In this document: one piece after another, positions 1 through 5,378 of the stretch
Position numbering within the stretch: position 1 is the first letter of the stretch
How the letters are laid out: every line of letters starts with the position of its first letter
Assembly: GCA_025999735.1 (NCBI GenBank)
Contig: BNXR01000107.1
Coordinates: forward strand, 1-6,106
Direction of reading: 5' to 3'
DNA: 6,106 nucleotides
Origin: Bacteroidia bacterium
GTDB taxonomy: Bacteria > Bacteroidota > Bacteroidia > Bacteroidales > Marinifilaceae
The notes under the pieces: model-generated
The model's database searches: none
Told to the model about the DNA's origin: nothing
Seen by the model: only the letters and a program-made list of their open reading frames with translations
Program-made: the position numbers and the translations under genes

Positions 1-730
1 GGTCATAAAGTATGATTTTATCCTCTATATCAAAGAGTTCGTTGGTCGTTTTGGAAAAATAATGTTCAAGTTCTGTGTGCAGATGGTACAATTTTTTGGA
101 CATACGATAAAGGCGGTCTTTATTGATTTGGGAGGCGGGAAAGCCCGTCAATTCGCATACCGCTGAATTTTCTCTAATCCATTGTGCCGTAGCCAATTCG
201 GAGGCAGGATGCACAGCACGACTGATAACCTGTGTTTGAGCCAATTGTATTTCTTTGTGAGAAAATCCATGATTTTTCAAAAATTCTGCAAACTGTAGTC
301 GCTCAAGCGTTTGAAAGCATATTGACTCGGCTCCAACCTCTTTGACATCACTGTGTTTCAAACTGTTAGAATAAATTGTTTCCAGCACCTCTCCATTTTT
401 ACCGCGTTTTTTTGCCGGCTTTTCGCCCGTATCTATGCGCTTTTCGACAATCAAGCGATCCCACCATGCGTCGGTAAATTGATTGACAACGGCATCTTCT
501 GTTTCCTCTTGACGAAACAATGTGTTAGTCAGATTGTCTTGACGTTCAACGAGTTTACGCCGTATCAAGTTGAGCTGCTCAATGCTCACATCCTCGCTCA
601 AAAAGCCAATATTGAGCAACGTGCGATGACAAACCCGGTCATCGTGGTTCCGATAACTTTCTACCAAACGCCAGTAAGCATCACTTCTGTTGATCGTTGG
701 ATTATGCCGTAATGAAAACTTGAAATACAT
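1..730 (-). CDS. IS1634-type (IS4-like DDE) transposase, N-terminal part
   Basis: Reading leftward from the ATG at 730 there is an uninterrupted frame of 243 codons that runs off the left edge, so the C-terminal part is missing from the window. The protein opens MYFKFSLRHNPTINRSDAYW, followed by RLVESYRN and a basic, hydrophilic segment with KPAKKRGKNGE near residues 104-114. This opening and the spacing of these blocks are what I know from Bacteroidetes IS1634-family transposases. The visible part ends at KIILYD (about 238-243), just where the family's first catalytic-region block (a DLTNTYFE-like motif) normally begins, so no complete DDE triad can be checked. The ATG is chosen because a good -7 box ends 4 bases upstream and the homology begins at that residue. 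It would catalyse cut-and-paste movement of its own element. The IS terminal repeat upstream of the gene could not be placed because the other end is outside the window. Confidence 0.85.
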   Translation of the reverse strand, partial: MYFKFSLRHNPTINRSDAYWRLVESYRNHDDRVCHRTLLNIGFLSEDVSIEQLNLIRRKLVERQDNLTNTLFRQEETEDAVVNQFTDAWWDRLIVEKRIDTGEKPAKKRGKNGEVLETIYSNSLKHSDVKEVGAESICFQTLERLQFAEFLKNHGFSHKEIQLAQTQVISRAVHPASELATAQWIRENSAVCELTGFPASQINKDRLYRMSKKLYHLHTELEHYFSKTTNELFDIEDKIILYD

Positions 731-734
731 GCCG

Positions 735-766
735 CAAAAGTAATACATAACATATTGATACACAAT
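735..766 (-). promoter_or_regulatory. Bacteroidetes-type promoter of the IS1634 transposase
   Basis: On the minus strand, ATTG (766-763) is followed by 20 bases and TACTTTTG (742-735), a match to the Bacteroidetes -7 consensus TAnnTTTG. The ATG at 730 lies only 4 bases past the -7 box, so the transcript would be leaderless or nearly so. No Shine-Dalgarno-like sequence fits in that gap. Confidence 0.65.
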
Positions 767-1268
767 ACCCCCCTGTGTACTACAAATGAAAAATTACCCA
801 TTTTAGGGCAAAAAATAGCAATTTTCAGCAAAAATCAACGAAATATCCCCCCAATGAGCATGGTTTAGCCTGATTTTATGTTATTAAACATAGATTTTTT
901 TTGAAATAAACTGATTTTGCGCAATGTGGGTTAAATATCGCGACAAAATTATATATTATTTTTGGAAAACGAAAAAGGGAGATAAAATAATTGCAATATT
1001 TTGTATTTATTGAAAATAACATTCCCATCCACAAAATGTTTTTTCCATAATTGGTAGGATGAACCACTTTGACAATGATATGGGTAGTGTACCCGCTAAT
1101 GCCCCGCTCTTGGTTAGTTCATACCAAAGGGAAAAAAGAATATAGGATTTTTGGGTACGAGGCTGGGGAACAAGTGTTTTACTAATTTAGTGTAGAGGAT
1201 TTCACTCCATATCGCCATAAAGATGAAAGTGGCGATATCGGATATATCGGTTATTTCGGGTATATGGT
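743..1268. other. AT-rich gene-free stretch
   Basis: No convincing gene is seen on either strand. It must contain the outer end of the left IS1634-type element, but no terminal repeat can be assigned with only one end in view. Two C6 runs in similar context occur at 768-773 and 847-852. A short open frame at 1059-1145 (28 codons, MNHFDNDMGSVPANAPLLVS...) and a 63-codon minus frame at 1067-876 resemble nothing I recognise and are not called. A hairpin at 1209-1238 is listed separately. Confidence 0.5.
1209..1238 (-). terminator. Hairpin downstream of the DUF3987 remnant
   Basis: Perfect 9-base arms ATATCGCCA (1209-1217) and TGGCGATAT (1230-1238) enclose a 12-base loop. It lies 30 bases past the stop codon of the minus-strand DUF3987 remnant, where a transcript-ending hairpin would be expected. 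No T-run follows the stem on either strand, so it may instead be an RNA-stabilising or repeat hairpin. Confidence 0.4.
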
Positions 1269-1597
1269 TTATTGTGATTTCTTATATTTGTCGTGGGCAA
1301 AGTGGGTGATTAGTCCGGTTTGCGTGAACTTTACGATGTGCCTCTCAGCACTCTTGTCTGATATGGTTAGCTGCTGCGCGGTTGCGAGAACTCCGCAGGT
1401 AGTGCTTCTAAGAATAGTTGCTTTTGGCTTTGGTGTACGATGGCTGTTGCTTCTGACGGTAGTCGTTGGTAAACTTGGGTAGCGTGTTGGATTAAAATTT
1501 TTACAATTTCCATAGCCGTGTTGAAATCGGTGTCTGTACATTGCATTGGGGGCGTGATGTTTCCCGTCTTCTTAGATTTTTTAAGCGTAGCGAACAT
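1269..1597 (-). pseudogene. Frameshifted C-terminal remnant of a DUF3987-type protein
   Basis: Two overlapping minus-strand frames together reconstruct one protein end. The first runs from 1597 and reads NITPPMQCTDTDFNTAMEIV, then ILIQHATQVYQRLP, and ends its homology at LEALPAEFS before stopping at 1367. The second frame continues with ATAQQLTISDKSAERHIVKF and TGLITHFAHDKYKKSQ to a stop at 1269. The split lies near 1385-1395. In intact DUF3987 proteins, as I know them, the LPxxF segment is followed by a few residues and then a helix-turn-helix-like block ending in GLIxHFAHDKY, so a small out-of-frame deletion at this point explains the arrangement. The large N-terminal DUF3987 helicase-like domain is absent. 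Upstream of 1597 the sequence changes into repeat DNA and a stop is met near 1651-1649. DUF3987 proteins are typical of Bacteroidetes mobile elements and prophages. The remnant is most likely non-functional. Confidence 0.75.
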
Positions 1598-1607
1598 TAA
1601 ACATAAA

Positions 1608-1642
1608 GTTATAGGACTGACCGCCGCGGGCCGTTCTATAAC
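1608..1642. repeat. Palindromic hairpin repeat, copy 1
   Basis: The outer arms GTTATAG (1608-1614) and CTATAAC (1636-1642) pair perfectly. The stem continues inward through a G-T wobble, two pairs, one T/C mismatch and a further G-C pair. After an A/G mismatch it closes with CCG/CGG around a CCG loop. The 33-base core at 1609-1641 matches 31 of 33 bases of a second copy at 1961-1993. Similarity between the copies weakly extends over roughly 1593-1660 and 1939-2010, including AACATTWAACATAA on the left and TATTTGT on the right. Confidence 0.75.
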
Positions 1643-1690
1643 AGAACATTATACTATTTGTATGCGCGGATGATGCCTTTTCTTAAAAAC

Positions 1691-1713
1691 GTGACAAACC
1701 GTTTAGCACGTGG
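1691..1713 (+). repeat. CAAACCGTTTAGC repeat, copy 1
   Basis: CAAACCGTTTAGC at about 1694-1706 is followed by ACGTGG and, shortly after, GGCTGTTTTATTTTT. A second copy at about 2182-2194 has the same core preceded by TCTTGAAAACCGTG, where this one has TCTTAAAAACGTG. Each copy ends in a weak AGC...GCT stem with a T-rich tail, so these could be terminator-bearing intergenic repeats. Confidence 0.55.
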
Positions 1714-1790
1714 CGGTGGCTGTTTTATTTTTCAGAAGAGCAGTTGAAGCGTTAAATTAGTAGTATACTTGGCAGTAGGATTAAAGCGGT

Positions 1791-1801
1791 GACCGCGCGA
1801 G
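1791..1801 (+). repeat. GACCGCGCGAG repeat, copy 1
   Basis: The 11-base sequence GACCGCGCGAG recurs exactly at 2040-2050. Both sit in G+C-rich surroundings in the gene-free patch. Its first bases resemble GACCGCCGCGGGC in the centre of the paired hairpins, which hints that these repeats have a common origin. Confidence 0.6.
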
Positions 1802-1824
1802 GGCTCGCTGGTGTGAAGGCAAAG

Positions 1825-1862
1825 AAAAAATACAACGTGAGCGCAACGGAGTTGTTTTTTTT
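1825..1862. terminator. Terminator-like hairpin with flanking A- and T-runs
   Basis: AAAAAATACAAC (1825-1836) and GTTGTTTTTTTT (1851-1862) form a 12-pair arm with one T/T mismatch around a 14-base loop. It begins with an A-run and ends with a T-run, so on either strand it has the form of a weak intrinsic terminator. The G+C part of the stem is only four pairs, so it would be weak. No gene in the window clearly ends into it. Confidence 0.4.
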
Positions 1863-1957
1863 CTGTGCGATAGCACGCGTGGGAGGGCGTGTGTGAGCGG
1901 TATTCGTGTGGTTGGCATGCGGTGGCGTAGAGCGTAGGCAACATTTAACATAATGCC

Positions 1958-1996
1958 AAATTATAGGACCGACCGCCGCGGGCTGTTCTATAATTT
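1958..1996. repeat. Palindromic hairpin repeat, copy 2
   Basis: The arms AAATTATAG (1958-1966) and CTATAATTT (1988-1996) pair perfectly, two pairs further out than in copy 1. The core at 1961-1993 differs from copy 1 at only two positions, which face each other in the stem and are mismatched in both copies (T/C in copy 1, C/T here). The first pair outside the core is A-T here and G-C in copy 1, which is a compensatory change. Confidence 0.75.
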
Positions 1997-2039
1997 TCAT
2001 TATGTTATTTGTCTTGCCGGAGCGAATGAGAAAAAATGC

Positions 2040-2050
2040 GACCGCGCGAG
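2040..2050 (+). repeat. GACCGCGCGAG repeat, copy 2
   Basis: Exact copy of the 11-base repeat at 1791-1801. Here it follows hairpin copy 2 by about 45 bases, in the order hairpin, TATTTGT, CCGGAGCGAATGAG, repeat. Confidence 0.6.
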
Positions 2051-2097
2051 CCGGGGGGAAGGGAGCACCTATATAATTTATTCGGCGTAGCCTTGAC

Positions 2098-2274
2098 AAA
2101 ATTTAGTCCTATCCAAGGTTTGGCGTGCGTTTTTGACTATTCTTTATGCTCAAATTATTATGTGTTTTCTTGAAAACCGTGCCAAACCGTTTAGCGCGTA
2201 GCCAAAGGCGGAACGCTTTTATGAAAATTTAGTCCCATTAAGGGCGGGTGGGTGGATTAGATAAAATTTAGTCC
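2098..2274 (+). repeat. Three AAAATTTAGTCC direct repeats
   Basis: The 12-base sequence AAAATTTAGTCC occurs exactly at 2098-2109, 2224-2235 and 2263-2274. The last two are 39 bases apart. The first is followed by TAT, giving AGTCCTAT, the reverse complement of ATAGGACT found at the start of hairpin copy 1 (1611-1618). The spacing is irregular and the intervening sequences are unrelated, so it is not a CRISPR array. Confidence 0.65.
2179..2201 (+). repeat. CAAACCGTTTAGC repeat, copy 2
   Basis: Second copy of the repeat at 1691-1713, with GCGCGTAG following the core. It continues into AGCG (about 2192-2195) and CGCTTTTA near 2214-2221, a loose stem with a T-rich end. The inverted form GCCAAACC also occurs on the minus strand near 2118-2125. 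Confidence 0.5.
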
Positions 2275-2333
2275 ATTGATTTTGTAGTGATTTGATTAGC
2301 AATTTTCGCGTGTGCGAGCCTCAATGGGGGGCT

Positions 2334-2447
2334 GAGCGGAATTTGCTCTGCCATGATAGGTGCTCATGGCTATGAGGTATTTGCAATCTTCGCTGATTTT
2401 TTTGTTGAACGCTTTTTCTTTCAAAAAAAAAATTCAGCGATGGTTGC
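2334..2447. other. Tandem hairpin cluster, possible structured RNA
   Basis: Three inverted repeats follow one another. GAGC/GCTC is at 2334-2337 and 2345-2348. GCCATGA/TCATGGC is at 2350-2356 and 2364-2370, perfect with a 7-base loop. The third is long: 2383-2404 pairs with 2422-2447, made of GCAATC/GGTTGC with one wobble, TCGCTGA/TCAGCGA, and a T7/A10 stretch closed by G-C. That stem has about 20 pairs with one mismatch and a small bulge. It lies over 200 bases upstream of the AlbA_2 gene and outside its promoter. It could be a small RNA, a terminator reading through the A/T stretch, or the end of a small repeat element. Confidence 0.4.
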
Positions 2448-2628
2448 TCTGCAAGCGACAGCTAAATATTTTCTATTAAAGGTGTGTAGTAAAACCACAT
2501 TTGTACTCTAATATTGGCATGAAAGGTACAATTTTATAGGTGATTTCAATGTATTTAGTGCGATTGAATTGGTCGGATAATGTCTAAAAGAGTGCCACTG
2601 GTGGATTGTAGGCTGCTACAGAAATCGG

Positions 2629-2660
2629 TTTGGCTACTTAGCAATAAAATCGTACTTTTG
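2629..2660 (+). promoter_or_regulatory. Promoter of the AlbA_2/HATPase gene with an embedded repeat
   Basis: TTTG (2629-2632), 20 bases, then TACTTTTG (2653-2660) match the Bacteroidetes -33/-7 promoter. The ATG at 2666 is 5 bases past the -7 box, predicting a leaderless or near-leaderless transcript. The spacer contains TTAGCAATAAAA (2638-2649), the same 12-mer found three times exactly after the gene. That is where a repressor-type operator would sit. Confidence 0.7.
2638..2649 (+). repeat. TTAGCAATAAAA, copy in promoter spacer
   Basis: Exact match to the 12-mer downstream of the gene at 4117, 4138 and 4194. It sits between the -33 and -7 boxes of the AlbA_2/HATPase promoter. A partial match, GATTAGCAA, also occurs at 2294-2302. 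Confidence 0.75.
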
Positions 2661-2665
2661 CATCC

Positions 2666-4114
2666 ATGTTAGAACAAGAATTAGATAAAATATTATCAGA
2701 AGCAAGGGCATTAAAGGCGGAAACTGAAATCATTGAGTTCAAGGAAGCCAAAGAGGGTTATGACTTTGACAAGATTGGGCAGTATTTCTCTGCTTTGAGC
2801 AATGAAGCCAATTTGAAAGGGAAGTCGTGCGCGTGGTTGATTTTTGGTGTGGAAAATAAAAAACATCAAATTGTTGGTAGTCGCTACCGCTCGGAACGTA
2901 AAGATTTGGACAAACTGAAAAAGGAAGTCGCAGATAAAACAACCCATAACTTGTCCTTTGTAGATATTTATGAATTGCACAAGCCCGAAGGTCGGGTTGT
3001 GATGTTTCAGATTCCATCTGCTCCACAGGGTATTCCGAATAAACAGAAACATCCGTCATTGATTAACGATGTAGATAGTTGGGATGATGTTACTTTTTTG
3101 AATAAAGCGAGGGTCACACTGGACGGAAAAATAACAAACACAGCCATTTTGTTGCTTGGAAAAGAAGAGGCAAGTGCATTGCTATCTCCCGCCGTTGGGC
3201 AAATATCATGGATTTTGAAAGATGCCCCCGAAGGCTACGAACATTTTTACACGCCGTTTATTTTGACTGTAAATAAAGTGATTGCTTGTATCCGCAACAC
3301 AAATTACCGATACATGATTGATGATACGACCATTTTCCCTGACGAAGTCCCCCATTACGATGATTGGGTAATGCGTGAAACGCTTCAGAACGCTATTGCT
3401 CACTCAGATTATAGTAAAAGTAGCCGTATCATTGTGTTGGAATACAATAACAAACTCATAGTTGAAAATGCAGGAAGTTTTATTCCCGATTCAATAGAAG
3501 CAGTTATTCATGGTAACAAGCCGCAACCCTATTATCGAAATTTGTTTTTAGTAAATGCGATGGTCAATCTAAATATGATAGACACGATTGGTAACGGCAT
3601 TAAGAAGATATTTACTACTCAAAGAGAACGCTTTTTCCCATTGCCTACTTACGATATTTCCAGCGAAACCTATACTGAAGTTACAATTCATGGCGAACTT
3701 ATCAATGAAAACTATTCACGACAACTGAAAAAACATCCTGAATTGTCGCTGGATGATGTGATTGCGTTAGACAAGGTGCAAAAGAAAATGGATTTGACGG
3801 ACCAAGAAATTGAACGCTTACGGTCATTAAAATTGATTAAGGGCAGAAATTCCTTACTTGAAATAGTTGGCAGTGCAAAAGTAGGTTTAACCAATAAGGA
3901 TTTCAAACAGATGATATTAGATTTATTGAATGAAAAAGGCTCGGCAACAAGGGACGAGGTAGAAAATCTGATAATGCCTCTTTTGCCGCAAGATTTACCT
4001 ATTGAAAAAAGGCAAAAGAAAATATCGAATATACTTGTTGAGTTATCATCAAAAGAACAGAAAATACAAAATATCTCTCCATCTATTAAATTCTCTGTTT
4101 GGAAACTTATATAA
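2666..4114 (+). CDS. AlbA_2/HATPase (divergent AAA-4, Schlafen-like) protein, internally shortened
   Basis: A 482-residue cytoplasmic protein of the AlbA_2 plus HATPase_c_4 type (COG2865-like). Such proteins couple a nucleic-acid-binding N-terminal domain to a GHKL-type ATP-binding domain, and are annotated as transcriptional regulators or defence-associated ATPases. The AlbA_2 domain covers about residues 18-124, with IEFKEA (23-28), ALSNEA (43-48) and WLIFGVEN (57-64). The GHKL-like N-box is RETLQNAIAHSDY (237-249), followed by KLIVENAGSF (263-272) and IDTIGNGIKKIF (305-316). The C-terminus (about 356-482) is winged-helix-like and charged. Relatives I recall are about 560-580 residues and have a YYGRDGE-containing end to the AlbA_2 domain plus a linker between the IPSAPQGIP segment and the HPxLxxxxDxWDDxTFLNKA segment. 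Here these segments are joined directly at residues 124-129, so roughly 80 residues seem lost in frame. The start is supported by the promoter spacing. It converges with the DUF1016 gene. ATPase activity and DNA binding are inferred only. Confidence 0.85.
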   Translation: MLEQELDKILSEARALKAETEIIEFKEAKEGYDFDKIGQYFSALSNEANLKGKSCAWLIFGVENKKHQIVGSRYRSERKDLDKLKKEVADKTTHNLSFVDIYELHKPEGRVVMFQIPSAPQGIPNKQKHPSLINDVDSWDDVTFLNKARVTLDGKITNTAILLLGKEEASALLSPAVGQISWILKDAPEGYEHFYTPFILTVNKVIACIRNTNYRYMIDDTTIFPDEVPHYDDWVMRETLQNAIAHSDYSKSSRIIVLEYNNKLIVENAGSFIPDSIEAVIHGNKPQPYYRNLFLVNAMVNLNMIDTIGNGIKKIFTTQRERFFPLPTYDISSETYTEVTIHGELINENYSRQLKKHPELSLDDVIALDKVQKKMDLTDQEIERLRSLKLIKGRNSLLEIVGSAKVGLTNKDFKQMILDLLNEKGSATRDEVENLIMPLLPQDLPIEKRQKKISNILVELSSKEQKIQNISPSIKFSVWKLI

Positions 4115-4116
4115 GA

Positions 4117-4226
4117 TTAGCAATAAAACTCAAAAAATTAGCAATAAAAAAGATGCAAGTTGTTGGTTTTAATAAGTTTATAAATTATATAGATTAGCAA
4201 TAAAACTCACAAAAATAGTAATAAAA
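4117..4226 (+). repeat. TTAGCAATAAAA direct repeats after the AlbA_2 gene
   Basis: Exact 12-mers occur at 4117-4128, 4138-4149 and 4194-4205, with a degenerate unit (ATAGTAATAAAA) at 4215-4226. They form two pairs. Within each pair the units are 21 bases apart, about two helical turns, and the pairs are 77 bases apart, sharing AGATTAGCAATAAAACTCA. The array fills most of the 158-base convergent gap between the AlbA_2 stop and the DUF1016 stop. Helically phased same-strand repeats resemble iterons or multimeric protein-binding sites. No protein is shown to bind them. Confidence 0.75.
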
Positions 4227-4256
4227 GGAGCTAATTTTGTTTTGCCATGATTGCTC

Positions 4257-4278
4257 AATTACGAATTACGAATTACGA
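4257..4278. repeat. AATTACG heptamer tandem repeat
   Basis: Three consecutive AATTACG units occupy 4257-4277, plus one base. It is the kind of short heptamer tandem repeat seen between genes in Bacteroidetes and cyanobacteria. The last unit provides the stop codon (TAA at 4275-4273) and most of the final serine codon of the minus-strand DUF1016 gene. A change in copy number beyond the stop would not alter the protein, but a change across 4273-4278 could. Confidence 0.75.
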
Positions 4279-5376
4279 TTTTTTTTCTGAATAACGCTCT
4301 CTTGCAATGGCAATAGCCCGTTGCAATTTCTCACCCAATAGTTTTTTATCGGGTAATTGGGTGTAATATTGGGCAACTTTGATAGGACTATCTTCAAGCA
4401 TCAGATATTCAATATGTTCGGTGTTGCCTTCCGAACATAGGATTAGTCCGATAGGCGATTCTTCACCTATTTTACGTTCATTTTTATTCAAATATCGAAG
4501 ATAAAGCAACATTTGACCTTCGTGTTCGGGCTTGAATTTGCCTAATTTCAAATCTATTGCTACCAAACGGCGCAATCCTCTATGGTAGAACAACAGGTCG
4601 ATGTAGTAATCCGTTGAATCAACCGTAATTCTTTTTTGTCGGTCAAGAAACGCAAAATCCGTTCCCAATTCTTTAATAAACGATTGAATCTGAATAAGAA
4701 TAGAATCTTCTAAATCTTTTTCGCTATATACGTCCGATAATCCGAGCATATCCAGAAAATAACCGCTACGAAATACGACATCGGGCGTAAGCGTATTGGT
4801 TGCTTTTATTTGTTCCAGTTCTCGCTTGATGATTTCTTCCGGTTTCTTGCTGATAGCGGTTAATTCGTATAGCTGAGAATCAATTTTTTCATCCAAAGTT
4901 CTTGTATCCCAATGCTCCAAGCGGCACATTTCCGTATAGAAAGAACGTTTTAACGCATCATCAATAAACATGATGGAACGAAGATGTGTCCACGTCAATT
5001 GGATACGCACTGCGTACCCAATTTCTTCTTCCGAGAAAGTATACGCACTGCGTATACAATGCAAAAGTTTTTTGTCTTTCCACCCACTTCCGTATCTGTC
5101 AGTCAGCCTTTTAGCAAGTTGTTTAACTACTTGCTTCCCATATTCCGCCCGTTGATTATTAAGTACTTCCTCTTTAATCCGTTTGCCAATTTGCCAATTC
5201 ACGATACAAGTTTCTGCATTAACGGTAGTGGCAATCCTTTGGCGAGCGGTTTCGATTAGGACACATACATCGGTGTATAGTCGATTGTCAACTATATTGT
5301 CGGGGGCTTGCGTATCCGCAAGATTCCTGCCTTTTTTTGTGAGGGATTGCTCAGAAGTGTTATTTTGTTTTGACAT
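4273..5376 (-). CDS. DUF1016/YhcG-family PDDEXK nuclease
   Basis: A 367-residue protein that is full length for the DUF1016 (YhcG) family. After a variable tail of about 30 residues, the DUF1016 N-terminal domain covers about 33-180, with WQIGKRIKEE (61-70), RAEYGKQVVKQLAKRL (76-91) and LTWTHLRSIMFIDD (127-140). The C-terminal nuclease domain covers about 200-345, with DYYIDLLFYHRGLRR (256-270), AIDLKLGKF (273-281) and EGQM (286-289). The likely PD-(D/E)XK active site is D260, D275-x-K277 and Q288, all present, so the enzyme looks intact. Family members are predicted DNA or RNA endonucleases often found beside type I restriction genes and other defence genes; the substrate is unknown. The ATG at 5376 lies 2 bases past the stop of the TOPRIM-like frame, implying cotranscription. 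Three sampled 60-base lines of the upstream gene averaged about 27 percent G+C against about 39 percent for four lines here. Residues 108-125 are encoded across two palindromic repeats (listed separately). Confidence 0.9.
   Translation of the reverse strand: MSKQNNTSEQSLTKKGRNLADTQAPDNIVDNRLYTDVCVLIETARQRIATTVNAETCIVNWQIGKRIKEEVLNNQRAEYGKQVVKQLAKRLTDRYGSGWKDKKLLHCIRSAYTFSEEEIGYAVRIQLTWTHLRSIMFIDDALKRSFYTEMCRLEHWDTRTLDEKIDSQLYELTAISKKPEEIIKRELEQIKATNTLTPDVVFRSGYFLDMLGLSDVYSEKDLEDSILIQIQSFIKELGTDFAFLDRQKRITVDSTDYYIDLLFYHRGLRRLVAIDLKLGKFKPEHEGQMLLYLRYLNKNERKIGEESPIGLILCSEGNTEHIEYLMLEDSPIKVAQYYTQLPDKKLLGEKLQRAIAIARERYSEKKS
5001..5057. repeat. Two palindromes sharing ATACGCACTGCGTA inside the nuclease gene
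   Basis: GTATACGCACTGCGTATAC (5039-5057) is a palindrome with perfect 9-base arms around one central base. A second copy at 5001-5019 keeps the 14-base identical core (5003-5016 and 5041-5054, 38 bases apart). The two are read in different codon phases of the DUF1016 gene: the 5' one encodes IRSAY (residues 108-112) and the other YAVRI (121-125). Confidence 0.8.
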
Positions 5377-5378
5377 TG

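Larger units (their letters stand above)
1598..2628. other. Gene-free repeat-rich patchwork
   Basis: About 1 kb without a convincing gene. Its open frames on the minus strand (such as 2099-1752) have repeat-derived, low-complexity translations. Much of it appears richer in G+C than the flanking DNA. It contains several short families of dispersed repeats (near-identical 33-base hairpins, GACCGCGCGAG pairs, CAAACCGTTTAGC pairs, an AAAATTTAGTCC triplet) and a cluster of hairpins at 2334-2447. These are listed separately. It resembles accumulated small intergenic repeats rather than one element. Confidence 0.55.

Noticed and set aside
353..712. Plus-strand open frame of 119 codons
   Set aside because: It lies antisense to the well-supported IS1634-type transposase and its translation resembles no protein family I know.
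1059..1145. 28-codon plus-strand frame MNHFDNDMGSVPANAPLLVS...
   Set aside because: It looks protein-like but is too short, matches nothing I can name, and is opposite in orientation to the DUF3987 remnant.
1608..1996. Integron attC sites
   Set aside because: The arms read GTT...AAC from outside in, the reverse of the R''/R' order (RYYYAAC ... GTTRRRY), and no cassette genes or integrase are present.
1752..2099. Minus-strand open frame of 115 codons in the repeat patch
   Set aside because: Its translation is made of repeat DNA and low-complexity segments, with no recognisable domain and no promoter or start context.
2098..2274. CRISPR array
   Set aside because: The repeats are only 12 bases, the spacing is irregular (126 and 39 bases) and no cas gene is in view.
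2580..2672. 30-codon frame overlapping the AlbA_2 start
   Set aside because: It runs through the promoter boxes and ends inside the real gene, so it is most likely chance.
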